Assembly (NCBI RefSeq): GCF_040706615.1
Contig: NZ_JAPDRF010000003.1
Coordinates: 496,001 to 560,000 of the forward strand
Reading direction: 5' to 3'
Length of the DNA: 64,000 bases
Source of the DNA: Lentisalinibacter sediminis
GTDB lineage: Bacteria > Pseudomonadota > Gammaproteobacteria > Steroidobacterales > Woeseiaceae
Shown here: positions 7,834 through 17,083 of the stretch, in pieces
How positions within the stretch are numbered: position 1 is the first letter of the stretch
Layout: each line of letters begins with the position of its first letter
The notes under the pieces: generated by a model
Database searches by the model: none
Told to the model about the DNA's origin: nothing
The model's input: the letters and a program-made list of their open reading frames with translations, nothing else
Program-made: the position numbers and the translations under genes

Positions 7834-9723
7834 ATGGCGGAGTCTGTACGAAGCCAGTTCGATCTGCTGCGGGAACGCCGGTTTCTGCCGTTCTTCGTCA
7901 CCCAGTTCCTCGGCGCGCTGAACGACAACGTACTGCGCAACGGGCTGATTTTCCTTCTCACCTTCCACGCCGTGAGCATCGGGGGGCTGGCACCCTCGCT
8001 GGCGGTCAACCTGAGCGCCGCCCTGTTCATCCTGCCATTCTTCCTGTTCTCCGCTCTCGCCGGGCAGCTCGCCGACAAGTACGACAAGGCACTGCTCATA
8101 CGCCGGGTGAAGCTCGCCGAAATCGCCCTGATGCTGCTCGCCGCCTTCGCCGTCACCGCCGCCCACGGCGGCGCACTGCTGGCGCTGGTTTTCCTGATGG
8201 GGCTGCAGTCCACGATGTTTGGTCCGGTGAAGTACTCGATCCTGCCCCAGACCCTCACCGGGAAAGAGATCATCGGCGGAAATGCGCTGGTGGAGGGCGG
8301 CACCTATCTGGCCATCATCCTCGGGCTCGCGATCGGCGGTCTCGCCGTTGCGGCGGGCGGCCCGGGGTCGGTGCTGCTCGCGCTCCTGCTGCTCGTCTTC
8401 GCGGCGGCAGGCTATGCCGCCTCACGCTTCATCCCGGAGGCACCGCCGCCCGAACCGGACCTGGTGCTGCGCTGGAATCCGTTCGCCGAGACACTGCGCA
8501 TCATGCGTTTCGCGGGCGAGGAGCGCAGTGTGCTACTCGCCATCCTCGGTATCTCCTGGTTCTGGAGCTTCGGCTTCGTTGTCCTCTCGGAACTGCCGGT
8601 CTACGCCGCGGAGATCCTGCGCGGCGACCCGGGCGTCGCCACCGTGCTGCTGGTAGCCTTCGCCGTCGGCATCGCCCTTGGCGCCCTGCTCTGCGAGCGG
8701 CTGTCCGGACGCCGCATAGAGCTGGGTCTGGTGCCGATCGGTGCACTGGGACTCACGGTGTTCGCACTGGACGTGTACCTCGCGCACCCGACAGGGGTGG
8801 CGGCGGAGCAGGCCGGCGTCGTCACCACCTTCGCCCGGGAAGGCGTCCTGCGCGTCTTCATCGACTTCCTGTTGCTGGGGGTGTTCGGCGGCCTGTTCAG
8901 CGTGCCGCTGTACGCGCTGATGCAGGAGCGCAGCGCCGAGCGGCACCGCTCCCGGATCATCGCCGCCAACAACATCATCAATGCCCTGTTCATGGTGCTC
9001 GCCGCCGCGCTGGCCCTGGCCGCGCTCGCCGCCGGCCTTACGCTGCCGGGGCTGTTTCTGGTGCTCGCCGTGGTGAATGCCCTGGTGGCACTCTACCTCT
9101 GCGTGACGCTGCCGGAATTCCTGCTGCGAGTCTCTGCCTGGCTGCTGGTGCACGTGATGTACCGGGTACGGGTCAGGGGGCTCGAACACATTCCGCAGAC
9201 AGGACCGGCGGTGCTGGCCTGCAACCACGTCAGCTTCGTGGATGCGCTGATCATCGGCGGGCTGGTGCGCCGTCCGGTACGTTTCGTGATGCACCACCGC
9301 ATTTTCGCAGTACCGTTCCTGTCCTACCTGTTCCGCGCCGCCCGCGCCATCCCGATCGCTTCGCGCCGTGACGACGAGGCCCTGCTCGAGGCCGCCTACC
9401 GCACCATCGACGACGAACTGGCGGCCGGCCACCTGATCTGCATCTTCCCGGAGGGCGCCCTGACGCCGGACGGCCGCATCGGCGAGTTCCGACCCGGCAT
9501 CGAGCGCATGCTGGCCCGGCGGCCGGTGCCGGTCGTGCCGATGGCACTGCGCGGTCTATGGGACAGCTGGTTCAGCCGCCGGGGCGGACGGGCAGTGCTG
9601 AAGCGGCCGCGTCGTTTCCGCGCCCGCGTGGAACTTCAGGCGGCCGCACCCCTGCCGCCCGGGCGGGTCACGGCGCGGCGCCTGGAGATGGTCGTTCGGG
9701 CCCTGCGGGGGCCGGCTCGCTGA
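7834..9723 (+). CDS. MFS lysophospholipid transporter fused to 1-acyl-glycerophosphate acyltransferase
   Basis: 629 aa. Residues 1-400 form an LplT-type major facilitator domain with about 12 helices and the family start FVTQFLGALNDNVLRNG. Residues 430-629 are a PlsC-type acyltransferase with NHVSFVDAL (the HX4D catalytic motif) and FPEGALTPDGRIGEFRPG. In related proteobacterial proteins an AMP-dependent acyl-ACP synthetase domain follows (the Aas arrangement); here it is absent. The expected role is to flip lysophospholipid inward and reacylate it at the inner membrane, with the acyl donor supplied by another protein. The 3' end overlaps the convergent ATPase gene by 56 bases. Confidence 0.88.
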   Translation: MAESVRSQFDLLRERRFLPFFVTQFLGALNDNVLRNGLIFLLTFHAVSIGGLAPSLAVNLSAALFILPFFLFSALAGQLADKYDKALLIRRVKLAEIALMLLAAFAVTAAHGGALLALVFLMGLQSTMFGPVKYSILPQTLTGKEIIGGNALVEGGTYLAIILGLAIGGLAVAAGGPGSVLLALLLLVFAAAGYAASRFIPEAPPPEPDLVLRWNPFAETLRIMRFAGEERSVLLAILGISWFWSFGFVVLSELPVYAAEILRGDPGVATVLLVAFAVGIALGALLCERLSGRRIELGLVPIGALGLTVFALDVYLAHPTGVAAEQAGVVTTFAREGVLRVFIDFLLLGVFGGLFSVPLYALMQERSAERHRSRIIAANNIINALFMVLAAALALAALAAGLTLPGLFLVLAVVNALVALYLCVTLPEFLLRVSAWLLVHVMYRVRVRGLEHIPQTGPAVLACNHVSFVDALIIGGLVRRPVRFVMHHRIFAVPFLSYLFRAARAIPIASRRDDEALLEAAYRTIDDELAAGHLICIFPEGALTPDGRIGEFRPGIERMLARRPVPVVPMALRGLWDSWFSRRGGRAVLKRPRRFRARVELQAAAPLPPGRVTARRLEMVVRALRGPAR

Positions 9724-12700
9724 CCAGGGCCGCACCCGCCCGCAGGCGGTCCCGCCACTGCTCCACCAGCACGGCCGACTCGCCCTGCAGCGGCGCCACG
9801 TCGGCCGCGCCGAAATCCACGGCCGTCGGCCGCGGCGCGCCGTAGCCGGCCAGCACCCGTACCCTCGCGTCGTCGTCGCCCGCCAGGCTCATGCCACCGC
9901 GAATGACCGTGGCGGGCAGCAGCCGGGCAGACTCCGGGAGTAACTGGAATACCGACAGGCGATAACGATGCAGCCAGTGGCCGCTGCGCGCGACCAGGTG
10001 GTCGCCGTCGGCGCTGAACGCCAGCGAGCTCGCCGCCCCGGGCAACGGATCCGCCGCGCCCTTCAGCTGCCGATCGGCCATGTCCAGCAGCTGCAGCGCG
10101 CCCTCGGCGGTGGCGACCGCAAGGATGCCGCCGTCGCGGCTGGGCGCCAGCGCCGTGATCGACCCGCCGACGCCGGCCAGACGCTCCAGCCGATCGTCTC
10201 CGGCCAGCCGCCACACACTGCCGGATGCATCGCCGAACAGAAATCCCTCGCTCCCCGGCAGGCTCCCGACCGCTGTAATGCGGGCACCCGGCTGACGCTC
10301 CGACAGCAGGTTACCGTCCCGGGCATCCCAGATTCGCAAATGAGGCCCGGCAATCACGACCACCCGCCCGCCGTCGGCGGACACCGCCAGCGCGCTGACC
10401 GGATGGGCGCTCGGCTGCAGTGCAATGAATGCTCTCGGTTCGCCTGCCTCCGCATCCCACACCCGCAGGCTGCCATCCACGGCCGCGCTGGCCAGCACGC
10501 GGCCGTCGCGGCTGAACGCAGCGCAGCAGACGGCGCGGGCATGGCCGAAATAGTCGATCCGCTCTGCCGCCGGCTCGTCGACGGCGCCGCCGTCGCCGTC
10601 ATTGCCATTGCGATAGCCACTGCCTGGCTCATCGCGGACCGCCTGCAGTCGCAGGCTGCCGTCGCGCGTACCGATCGCCATCGTCCCGCCATCCGGAGAC
10701 AGCGCGACTGTCGTCACGGCACCTGGCTCGCCGCGGCCGACGGCCGCCGGTCGGGGCGGCAGGCGCCACACGCGCATCCAGCCCTCGCCGGGGCTGCCCG
10801 TCAGCGCAAGCCGGTCCGCGTACCGGTGGGCGGCCCAGACCGGCTGGGCGTTCGCGAAGCCGCCCCTCAGCAGAGGCCCGGCCAGGGTCTCCAGGTCCTG
10901 GCCCAACAGGCGAAAGCCGGAGGCGGCCGAGCCCACCAGCAGGTGGTCGCCGGTGTCATCGAAACTCACCTGCCACGGGCCTGGTCCCGGGAAGCTGCGC
11001 ACGCGTCCCGCCCCGCCGTCGCCGGCACGCCACAGCGTGAGGCCGCCGTCGGCGAGCGGCACGGCCAAACGGCCGCCCCGGGCGTCGAAGTCCAGCGCGA
11101 CCGGCTGGCCCGACGGGTCCACTTCGGCAGCGGGCTGTTCGTCACCGAAACTCCAGATGCGCACGGCGCGGTCCGGATCGGCGACGGCCACCAGGCGGCC
11201 CCCTGGCGCGATCGCGATGGCGCCGTGGTCCACGCCGGCCGCGGTGGCGCCGAGCTCGCGGCCCTCGATGAGGTCGAAAGCCTCCACGGCCCGCTCCGGA
11301 CCGGCGCTCACCAGGGCGAGCATCTCGCCGTCCGGCGACAGAGCGCTCAGCGTCGCTTCGCGGCCGACTCCCGGCAGCTCGACCGGATCGCCGGTGGACA
11401 GGGTCCATGCCTCGATGCCGGCAGCGCCATGCACCAGCACGACACGCTGATCCAGCACGAAACCGATGATGCGGTCTTCCCGGGTGATCGGCAGCGTGGA
11501 CACCGGGCTGAGCGAGGCCAGATCCCAGACCCGCGCGGCCGCATCGCCTGCCGGCGGCACGGCGATGGCGTAGCGGCCTGCCGGGCCGAGGAACAGCGAA
11601 GAGGCGGATTCCGGTGTCGGGTCCTCCAGCGGCAGCGGCGGGCCGGACGGCGAGCCGTCGGCCCGGACGTCCCCGAAATCGAGGCTCCATCCGGCCAGCG
11701 CGCCGGTGACGCCGGGCACCCGATCGGCCACGGCGAGCGTCCAGGTGCCGCCACGCGGCTCGTCCGCCAGCGGCGCCAGCGCGCCGCCCGCTTCGGCCGT
11801 GAACCGATGGCGCAGCGGAGACGCGCCGGCGAGGCCCGGCTGGAAAGTCACGCTCCGGCCCGAAGGTGCGGTCAGCGTGATGCTGAGGTCGAAGGGGCGG
11901 TCGTGATCGAGCTGGGCCTCCAGCACCAGGCCGGCACCGGCCCTGCCCTCGGCCTGAACCTGGCGGCGGCTGACCGCCGGCAGAAACGCGAGCGCCGTGG
12001 CGTCCCAGGCGGGCTCGGCCACCGGCGGCAGGCGGTCGATGCGCCAGGCATGCACACTGTTGCCACGCACGGCGATCAGCCGGCGCCCGTCCCGGTCGAG
12101 CACTGCCTGATCGAACCCCCGCGGCACGCGCAGCGTCGCGGCCAGCAGGTCGTAGTCGGCGCCGATGAGCGCGGCCGCCCGCCGCCGGCGCTCGACGGTG
12201 GGCTCCACCAGCGAGCGCAGCCTGGCCAGCAGGGCTGCGTCGCGCTCGTGGCGGAACTCGGCCGCCAGCGCCTTGCGGTCCCAGAATTCCGCCACCAGCT
12301 GGTCGGCCAGCGGCTCCGCGCCGGGCAGTGCCCGCAGCAGCTCGTCGGCCGCCTCCACGGCAGTGACGTCCGCAGCGCCCCGGCTCATGCGCGTGAGGTA
12401 GTCGAGGAACATGCGGTCCGCGCTGCCCCCGTGGCCCGGCAGCCGGGAGAGCGTCCCCCAGGCCTGGCGTGCCTCCGGCAGGGTCGCGGAAGCCGAGGTC
12501 AGGACCGCGGTCCACGGACGCGGCAGGAACTGCGTGTACCAGATCGGGATCAGAATGGTGAGCAGGACCGCCGCCGCCACCGCACTGATGCGCCGCCAGC
12601 GGAAAGGCAGCTGCTCGTTGGCCCAGCGCGCGGTGAAGACCTGGTGGTAGAGGCGGCTGCGGACCGCGAGCGTGCCGCCACGGGTCGGCACCAGCAGGCC

Positions 12701-13738
12701 CTGGGAGATCAGACGCCGCTGCGCCGACGATTCCGGGTCGAGGATGACCTTGCCACCCTTGCGCACGCGGCCGTACACCGCGAGGATTTCGTCGTGCTCC
12801 TTGCGCGGCTCCGTCAGCGCGTGGTGCAGGTAGCTGAGGTGGGGCTCGTTGCGCAGCGCCGAGGGATTCAGGTACAGCCGGTAGACCAGCGCGTCGACGA
12901 CGAATGCCGGGTCCTCGAGGTCGGCCTCCCGCATTTTCGCCCGGGCAACGGCACGGGCGAGTTTCTGGGTGAGATAGGGCTGGCCGTTGGTCCAGAAGTG
13001 GATCCGCTCCAGCGCCTCCTTCGCCCGCGGCGGCGGCAACCCGAGCGCGGGCCCGAACACATCCAGCTGATGCAGCCGGAAGTCGCGCAGCACCACCGGC
13101 TGGGCGACGGCGAAAGGGGAGTATTCCGAATCCGTGTCGAAGCCTTCCGGCACGCTCATGCCCAGCATGACGAAATTGAGCCGGGCCAGCGCCGGCTCCG
13201 CGGCACGGGCATTGTGGGCCGCCCGGATGCTCGCCAGCAGCTGTTCGACGCCGGGGAAGTTGTCCAGGCACTGCATCTCGTCGATGAAGATGGTCACCGG
13301 CCCGCTCGTGCTCTCCAGGATGAGGTCCCAGTAGAGCTCCGTAAGCCGCTGCCGGTTGGTCAGCACCGCCTTGTCCTGCCACCACTCCTGCAGGTCCACC
13401 TTGAGACGGAGCTGGCGGATCAGACGGAAAGCGAAGCTGTAGAACCAGCGCCCCAGATCGTCCGGTCGATCGCGGGCGCCCACCTGGGTGAGATCGACGA
13501 CCGCGACGTGGCGGCCCTCGCCGCGCAGCTCCTCGGCAAGCCGGGCCATCAGGCTGGATTTACCCATGTGGCGCGGTGCCATGACCTGGACGTACTCGCC
13601 GGCGCGCACCAGCCGTCCGAGTTCGCGGTCGGCCGCCCGGCGCACGTAACAGCCCCGGCCCGGCTGTACGGGCCCGCCGGCGACGAAGAAGCCGTCCGGA
13701 TCCCGGCCGTCCTGTTTTTTCTTGCCCGGCTGGCTCAT
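9668..13738 (-). CDS. AAA-like ATPase with membrane helix, WD40 repeats and embedded P-domain
   Basis: 1356 aa from the ATG at 13738. Residues 15-370 form an AAA-like (AAA_35-type) domain: Walker A APRHMGKSSL at 54-63, Walker B VTIFIDEMQ near 148-156. One membrane helix lies at about 383-404. The rest is a WD40 beta-propeller array (for example DGSLRVWDAEAGEPRAFIA and HLRIWDARDGNL), interrupted at about 595-690 by a proprotein-convertase P-domain, recognised from FDLSITLTAPSGRSV and GGTWTLAVADRVPGVTGALAGW. Multidomain ATPase/WD40 proteins of this type are thought to act as signal-sensing switches; the target is unknown. Divergent from a kinase-like gene across an 18-bp palindrome. Confidence 0.85.
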   Translation of the reverse strand: MSQPGKKKQDGRDPDGFFVAGGPVQPGRGCYVRRAADRELGRLVRAGEYVQVMAPRHMGKSSLMARLAEELRGEGRHVAVVDLTQVGARDRPDDLGRWFYSFAFRLIRQLRLKVDLQEWWQDKAVLTNRQRLTELYWDLILESTSGPVTIFIDEMQCLDNFPGVEQLLASIRAAHNARAAEPALARLNFVMLGMSVPEGFDTDSEYSPFAVAQPVVLRDFRLHQLDVFGPALGLPPPRAKEALERIHFWTNGQPYLTQKLARAVARAKMREADLEDPAFVVDALVYRLYLNPSALRNEPHLSYLHHALTEPRKEHDEILAVYGRVRKGGKVILDPESSAQRRLISQGLLVPTRGGTLAVRSRLYHQVFTARWANEQLPFRWRRISAVAAAVLLTILIPIWYTQFLPRPWTAVLTSASATLPEARQAWGTLSRLPGHGGSADRMFLDYLTRMSRGAADVTAVEAADELLRALPGAEPLADQLVAEFWDRKALAAEFRHERDAALLARLRSLVEPTVERRRRAAALIGADYDLLAATLRVPRGFDQAVLDRDGRRLIAVRGNSVHAWRIDRLPPVAEPAWDATALAFLPAVSRRQVQAEGRAGAGLVLEAQLDHDRPFDLSITLTAPSGRSVTFQPGLAGASPLRHRFTAEAGGALAPLADEPRGGTWTLAVADRVPGVTGALAGWSLDFGDVRADGSPSGPPLPLEDPTPESASSLFLGPAGRYAIAVPPAGDAAARVWDLASLSPVSTLPITREDRIIGFVLDQRVVLVHGAAGIEAWTLSTGDPVELPGVGREATLSALSPDGEMLALVSAGPERAVEAFDLIEGRELGATAAGVDHGAIAIAPGGRLVAVADPDRAVRIWSFGDEQPAAEVDPSGQPVALDFDARGGRLAVPLADGGLTLWRAGDGGAGRVRSFPGPGPWQVSFDDTGDHLLVGSAASGFRLLGQDLETLAGPLLRGGFANAQPVWAAHRYADRLALTGSPGEGWMRVWRLPPRPAAVGRGEPGAVTTVALSPDGGTMAIGTRDGSLRLQAVRDEPGSGYRNGNDGDGGAVDEPAAERIDYFGHARAVCCAAFSRDGRVLASAAVDGSLRVWDAEAGEPRAFIALQPSAHPVSALAVSADGGRVVVIAGPHLRIWDARDGNLLSERQPGARITAVGSLPGSEGFLFGDASGSVWRLAGDDRLERLAGVGGSITALAPSRDGGILAVATAEGALQLLDMADRQLKGAADPLPGAASSLAFSADGDHLVARSGHWLHRYRLSVFQLLPESARLLPATVIRGGMSLAGDDDARVRVLAGYGAPRPTAVDFGAADVAPLQGESAVLVEQWRDRLRAGAALVSEPAPAGPERPSPGAAP

Positions 13739-13759
13739 CGCACCCCGGCGGTTATCATG

Positions 13760-13796
13760 CGTCCACCGGTCCGTCCGGCGGACGGACCGGTGGACG
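13760..13796. promoter_or_regulatory. 18-bp perfect palindrome in divergent promoter region
   Basis: Left arm 13760-13777 (CGTCCACCGGTCCGTCCG), one central base, right arm 13779-13796 exactly complementary. It lies between divergent start codons at 13738 and 13871, where a terminator is not expected, so a shared operator or a cruciform-forming site is more likely. Confidence 0.55.
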
Positions 13797-13870
13797 GCCC
13801 CGAGCGGGTCATTCTGGCCAAATCCCGCCGCGGGCGCTATCCCGGCGAAGGCGGACGGCGCCACGGAACC

Positions 13871-14539
13871 ATGGAAAGCACGGAATTACTGAAGAGCGAT
13901 ACGTTCGGCCGCGTCCTGCGGGTGCGAGATGCGACCGACCGCAACTGCGTCCGGCGCGACGTCGGCGCGGCGCCCTTGTGGTCGCGCTGGCTGGCACGTC
14001 GCCTCGCGCGCCGCGAGGCGCGCGCGCTGGCCGTGCTGGCTGCCGTGCCGGGTACCCCGTCCGTACTGCGTGAGGGCACGTGGGGCCTGGACCGGGAGTG
14101 GCTGACCGGCCGCCCCATGCACGAAGCCCGGCCGCGGGATGCGCGCTATTTTCGCGAGGCCTTCCGGCTGCTGCGGCGGCTGCACCGTGCCGGCGTCGCC
14201 CACAACGATCTGGCCAAGGAGCCGAACTGGCTGGTGGACGACGACGGCATGCCGGCGCTGGTCGACTTTCAGCTGGCCTCGGTCAGCCGGCGCCGCGGCC
14301 CCTTGTTCCGCCTGCTGGCCCGGGAAGACCTGCGTCACTTCCTGAAGCACAAACGCACCTACCGACCCGAGGCCCTGACCGCCCGGGAGCGGCGCATTCT
14401 CGCCACGCCGGCCTGGACCTCGCGCATCTGGATGGCTTCCGGCAAGCGCCTCTACCTGCTCGTCACCCGCCGCTGGCTGGGCTGGGCCGACCGCGAGGGC
14501 GCCGGCGACCGCCCGCCGCGTCCGGACGAACGGCGGTGA
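13871..14539 (+). CDS. Small RIO/Kdo-kinase-like protein kinase
   Basis: 222 aa. It has a compact kinase-like core. The catalytic loop is HNDLAKEPNWLV (the HxD...N pattern of lipopolysaccharide and RIO-type kinases), and the metal-binding motif reads DFQ rather than DFG in PALVDFQLAS. A long basic C-terminal helix region follows (RHFLKHKRTYRPE). No clear glycine loop or beta-3 lysine is obvious, so ATP binding may be reduced or atypical. Substrates of relatives are lipopolysaccharide sugars or proteins; here unknown. ATG at 13871. The neighbour upstream is the divergent ATPase-WD40 gene; the 84-aa gene follows from its own promoter. Confidence 0.65.
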   Translation: MESTELLKSDTFGRVLRVRDATDRNCVRRDVGAAPLWSRWLARRLARREARALAVLAAVPGTPSVLREGTWGLDREWLTGRPMHEARPRDARYFREAFRLLRRLHRAGVAHNDLAKEPNWLVDDDGMPALVDFQLASVSRRRGPLFRLLAREDLRHFLKHKRTYRPEALTARERRILATPAWTSRIWMASGKRLYLLVTRRWLGWADREGAGDRPPRPDERR

Positions 14540-14563
14540 CGCGGCCCGGCTACCCGTTATAAT
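14536..14563 (+). promoter_or_regulatory. Candidate sigma-70 promoter
   Basis: GTGACG (14536-14541), 16 bases, consensus TATAAT (14558-14563), 40 bases before the 84-aa gene. It would serve that gene and the coupled TonB receptor. Confidence 0.55.
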
Positions 14564-14603
14564 CCCGCCTCCCGTTGCACCGCGAGCCGAGCTGCGAGCC
14601 GTC

Positions 14604-14858
14604 ATGGAATACGCCCATCGCCACAATCTCGTCGACAAGGACCGGGCCGGCCAGGACCGCCCCTGGGGCATCCGGGTCACGCTGCCGCCCTCGGATCCGT
14701 TCAACAACCTGGTCGACGAGGATTGGGAGAAATGCCACTGGTACGCCACGGAGCGCGAGCGGGACGAGGCACTCGAGCACATGCGCACCCGCCACGGCTA
14801 CTATCGCATCGGCGACGAGGTGAGCCTCATCTTCGAGAAGGTCGGGAAGCCGGGCTGA
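14604..14858 (+). CDS. Conserved-looking 84-aa protein of unknown function
   Basis: 84 aa, soluble and acidic, rich in His/Trp/Tyr (MEYAHRHNLVDKDRAG, DEDWEKCHWYATERERDEAL). It has a compact alpha/beta look, with no signal peptide, metal motif or known family that I recognise. Its TGA overlaps the ATG of the TonB receptor (TGATG at 14856-14860), so the two are translationally coupled and expressed from the same promoter at 14536-14563. Confidence 0.7.
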   Translation: MEYAHRHNLVDKDRAGQDRPWGIRVTLPPSDPFNNLVDEDWEKCHWYATERERDEALEHMRTRHGYYRIGDEVSLIFEKVGKPG

Positions 14859-16975
14859 TGCCGCTGCGCCCCGGACACGGAGCGCGCCTCGCACCGGCGC
14901 TCCTGACGGTCGCCGCACTCTGTGCGGCCGCCACGCCCGGCGTTGCGGCGGACACGGCGACGGCGGAACCGATCCAGGAGATCGTGGTCACCGCGACCCG
15001 TCGGGACCAGCCCCTCATCACGGCGACGGGCAACGCCGCGCGGATCGGGGGCGAGGCGATCGAGGCGCTGGGGCATCACCACGTGCACGAACTCATGCTG
15101 GAGATGCCGGGCACGTGGATCAGCCGCGGCAGCGGTCAGGAGCACCTGACGGCCATCCGCTCGCCCGTGCTGACCGGCGCCGGCTCCTGCGGTGCGTTCC
15201 TCTTTCTCGAGGACGGCCTGCCCGTCCGCCCCACCGGCTTCTGCAACGTCAATCAGCTGTTCGAGGTGAACACGGAACAGGCCAGCGCCGTCGAGGTGGT
15301 ACGCGGGCCGGGCAGCGCATTCTACGGCTCCAACGCGCTGCACGGGCTGGTGAATGTGATCACACCCGACCCGCGCAGCGACCGTCGCCGCGGCTTCAGC
15401 GCCGAAGCCGGGCCAAACGACTACCTGCGGGGCTCGGCGCGCTGGGCGGGGGGCGAAACCGCGCCCTGGGTGCTGCGGCTGCATGGCGAGGAGGATGGCG
15501 GCTTCCGCGACGATTCCGGCTACGGACAGGGCAAGCTGAACCTGAACCTGGTGACCCCCGTGGCCGGCCGCGAGGTGCGCTGGTCCTTCGCCGCAACCCA
15601 CCTGGAGCAGGAGACCGCCGGTTTCATCCTCGGCGAGGACGCCTACGAGGACCCGGACGTCAACCGCAGCAATCCGAACCCGGAGGCATTCCGCGATGCC
15701 GACGCGCAGCGGCTCAGCGCCCGCTGGACCGCCTTCAGCCGCGACGCGGTCGAGCTGGATCTCACGGCCTACGCGCGGCGCTCGGACATGGATTTCCTGC
15801 AGCACTTCCTGCCGGGACAGCCGCTGGAGGAGAACGGCCAGGTGAGCGCCGGCGTGAACGGCGTGCTCGATTTCACCGGCGGCAGCCTGCCGCTGCTCGC
15901 CGGCATCGACGTGGAGTGGTCCGACGGCTGGCTGCGCCAGACCCAGGACGGCCCGGTGCAAGCCGGTCCGTCCTTCCTGGTCGAAACCCGGCCGCCGGGC
16001 AAGCAATACGACTACGAGGTATCGGCCTGGTCGGCGGCACCCTTCCTGCACTGGACGCCGACCATCGGCGAGCGGCTCACGCTGGAACTCGGCCTGCGTC
16101 TCGAGCACCTCAGCTACGACTACGACAACCTCATGCTCGCGGGCAACACGCGGGACGACGGCACGCCCTGCGGTTTCGGCGGCTGCCTCTACACCCGTCC
16201 CGCCGATCGCAGCGACGATTTCACCAATCTCGCCCCGAAGCTCGGCTTCAACTACCGCCTGGACGCTGAACAGGCCGTGTTCGCGAACCTGCGCCGGGGC
16301 TTCCGCGCGCCCCAGGCCACCGAGCTCTATCGCCTGCAGAACGGCCAGCAAGTGGCCGACCTGGACAGTGAGCGCGTGGACAGCCTCGAGCTCGGCTATC
16401 GCCGCCTGGGCGACGCCGTCCGGCTGGAGCTGGTCGGGTTCCTGATGGACAAGCAGGACAGCGTCCTGCGGGACGCGGAGGGCTTCAACGTGAGCGGCGG
16501 CGCCAGCCGGCACGCCGGCGTCGAGGTGAACTTCGACTGGCTGCTCACCGACACACTGAGCCTGTCGCTGGATGGCACCTGGACGCGCCAGACCTATCGC
16601 TTCGACCTCGTGGCCGACCGCGGCGAGACCTTCGTCTCCGGCAACCTGGTGGACACGGCGCCGCAGACGCTCGCCAACCTGAAGCTGCGCTGGGAGCCGG
16701 CGCCGGGTTACGTTGTCAGCGCGGATCTGCGCCATCAGGGCAGCTACTACCTGGACGCCGAGAACGAACACCGCTATCCGGGCCATGAACTCCTCGACCT
16801 GGGCGCCGAACTCGATCTCTCGCCCCGGCTCGGCCTGCGCGCCCGGCTGAACAACGTCACCGACCGGGACTACGCCGACCGCGCCGACTTCGCCTTCGGC
16901 AATTATCGTTATTTCCCCGGCCGCGGCCGGGAGCTCTACGTGGAGCTGGCCTGGCGGCTGGCGCCGGCCCGTTAG
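14858..16975 (+). CDS. TonB-dependent outer-membrane receptor
   Basis: 705 aa. The N-terminus is a signal peptide ending GVAA. The TonB box region is EPIQEIVVTATRR, and the plug domain (about 45-160) has EVVRGPGSAFYGSNALHGLVNVITP. A 22-strand beta-barrel follows, with the conserved FRAPQATELYRLQNG and a C-terminal barrel strand RELYVELAWRLAPAR. Two cysteines in the plug (GSCGAFLF, TGFCNVNQLF) could pair. The ligand is unknown; there are no siderophore or B12 genes nearby. Start overlaps the stop of the 84-aa gene. Confidence 0.93.
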   Translation: MPLRPGHGARLAPALLTVAALCAAATPGVAADTATAEPIQEIVVTATRRDQPLITATGNAARIGGEAIEALGHHHVHELMLEMPGTWISRGSGQEHLTAIRSPVLTGAGSCGAFLFLEDGLPVRPTGFCNVNQLFEVNTEQASAVEVVRGPGSAFYGSNALHGLVNVITPDPRSDRRRGFSAEAGPNDYLRGSARWAGGETAPWVLRLHGEEDGGFRDDSGYGQGKLNLNLVTPVAGREVRWSFAATHLEQETAGFILGEDAYEDPDVNRSNPNPEAFRDADAQRLSARWTAFSRDAVELDLTAYARRSDMDFLQHFLPGQPLEENGQVSAGVNGVLDFTGGSLPLLAGIDVEWSDGWLRQTQDGPVQAGPSFLVETRPPGKQYDYEVSAWSAAPFLHWTPTIGERLTLELGLRLEHLSYDYDNLMLAGNTRDDGTPCGFGGCLYTRPADRSDDFTNLAPKLGFNYRLDAEQAVFANLRRGFRAPQATELYRLQNGQQVADLDSERVDSLELGYRRLGDAVRLELVGFLMDKQDSVLRDAEGFNVSGGASRHAGVEVNFDWLLTDTLSLSLDGTWTRQTYRFDLVADRGETFVSGNLVDTAPQTLANLKLRWEPAPGYVVSADLRHQGSYYLDAENEHRYPGHELLDLGAELDLSPRLGLRARLNNVTDRDYADRADFAFGNYRYFPGRGRELYVELAWRLAPAR

Positions 16976-17003
16976 CGGGGTAGGACTACCGCGGCCTATC
17001 CCT

Positions 17004-17009
17004 CATAAT
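17004..17009 (+). promoter_or_regulatory. Possible -10 box for icd
   Basis: CATAAT, five of six matches to consensus, 75 bases upstream of the icd start. No convincing -35 box at 16-18 bases. Confidence 0.25.
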
Positions 17010-17083
17010 ACGGGCATCGTGCGACGCCGACGCCCGCCTCCGGGCGCCGCTGCCAGAACAACGACATCCAGAACGGAGACACC

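Noticed and set aside
9968..14539. Very long open frame on the plus strand opposite the ATPase-WD40 gene
   Set aside because: Its translation is Arg/Ala/Gln-rich with no motifs and mirrors the high-GC third positions of the real gene; only its last part, from 13871, is a true coding region.
14801..16786. Long minus-strand frame opposite the TonB receptor
   Set aside because: Shadow of the GC-skewed receptor gene; no start site and no recognisable domain.
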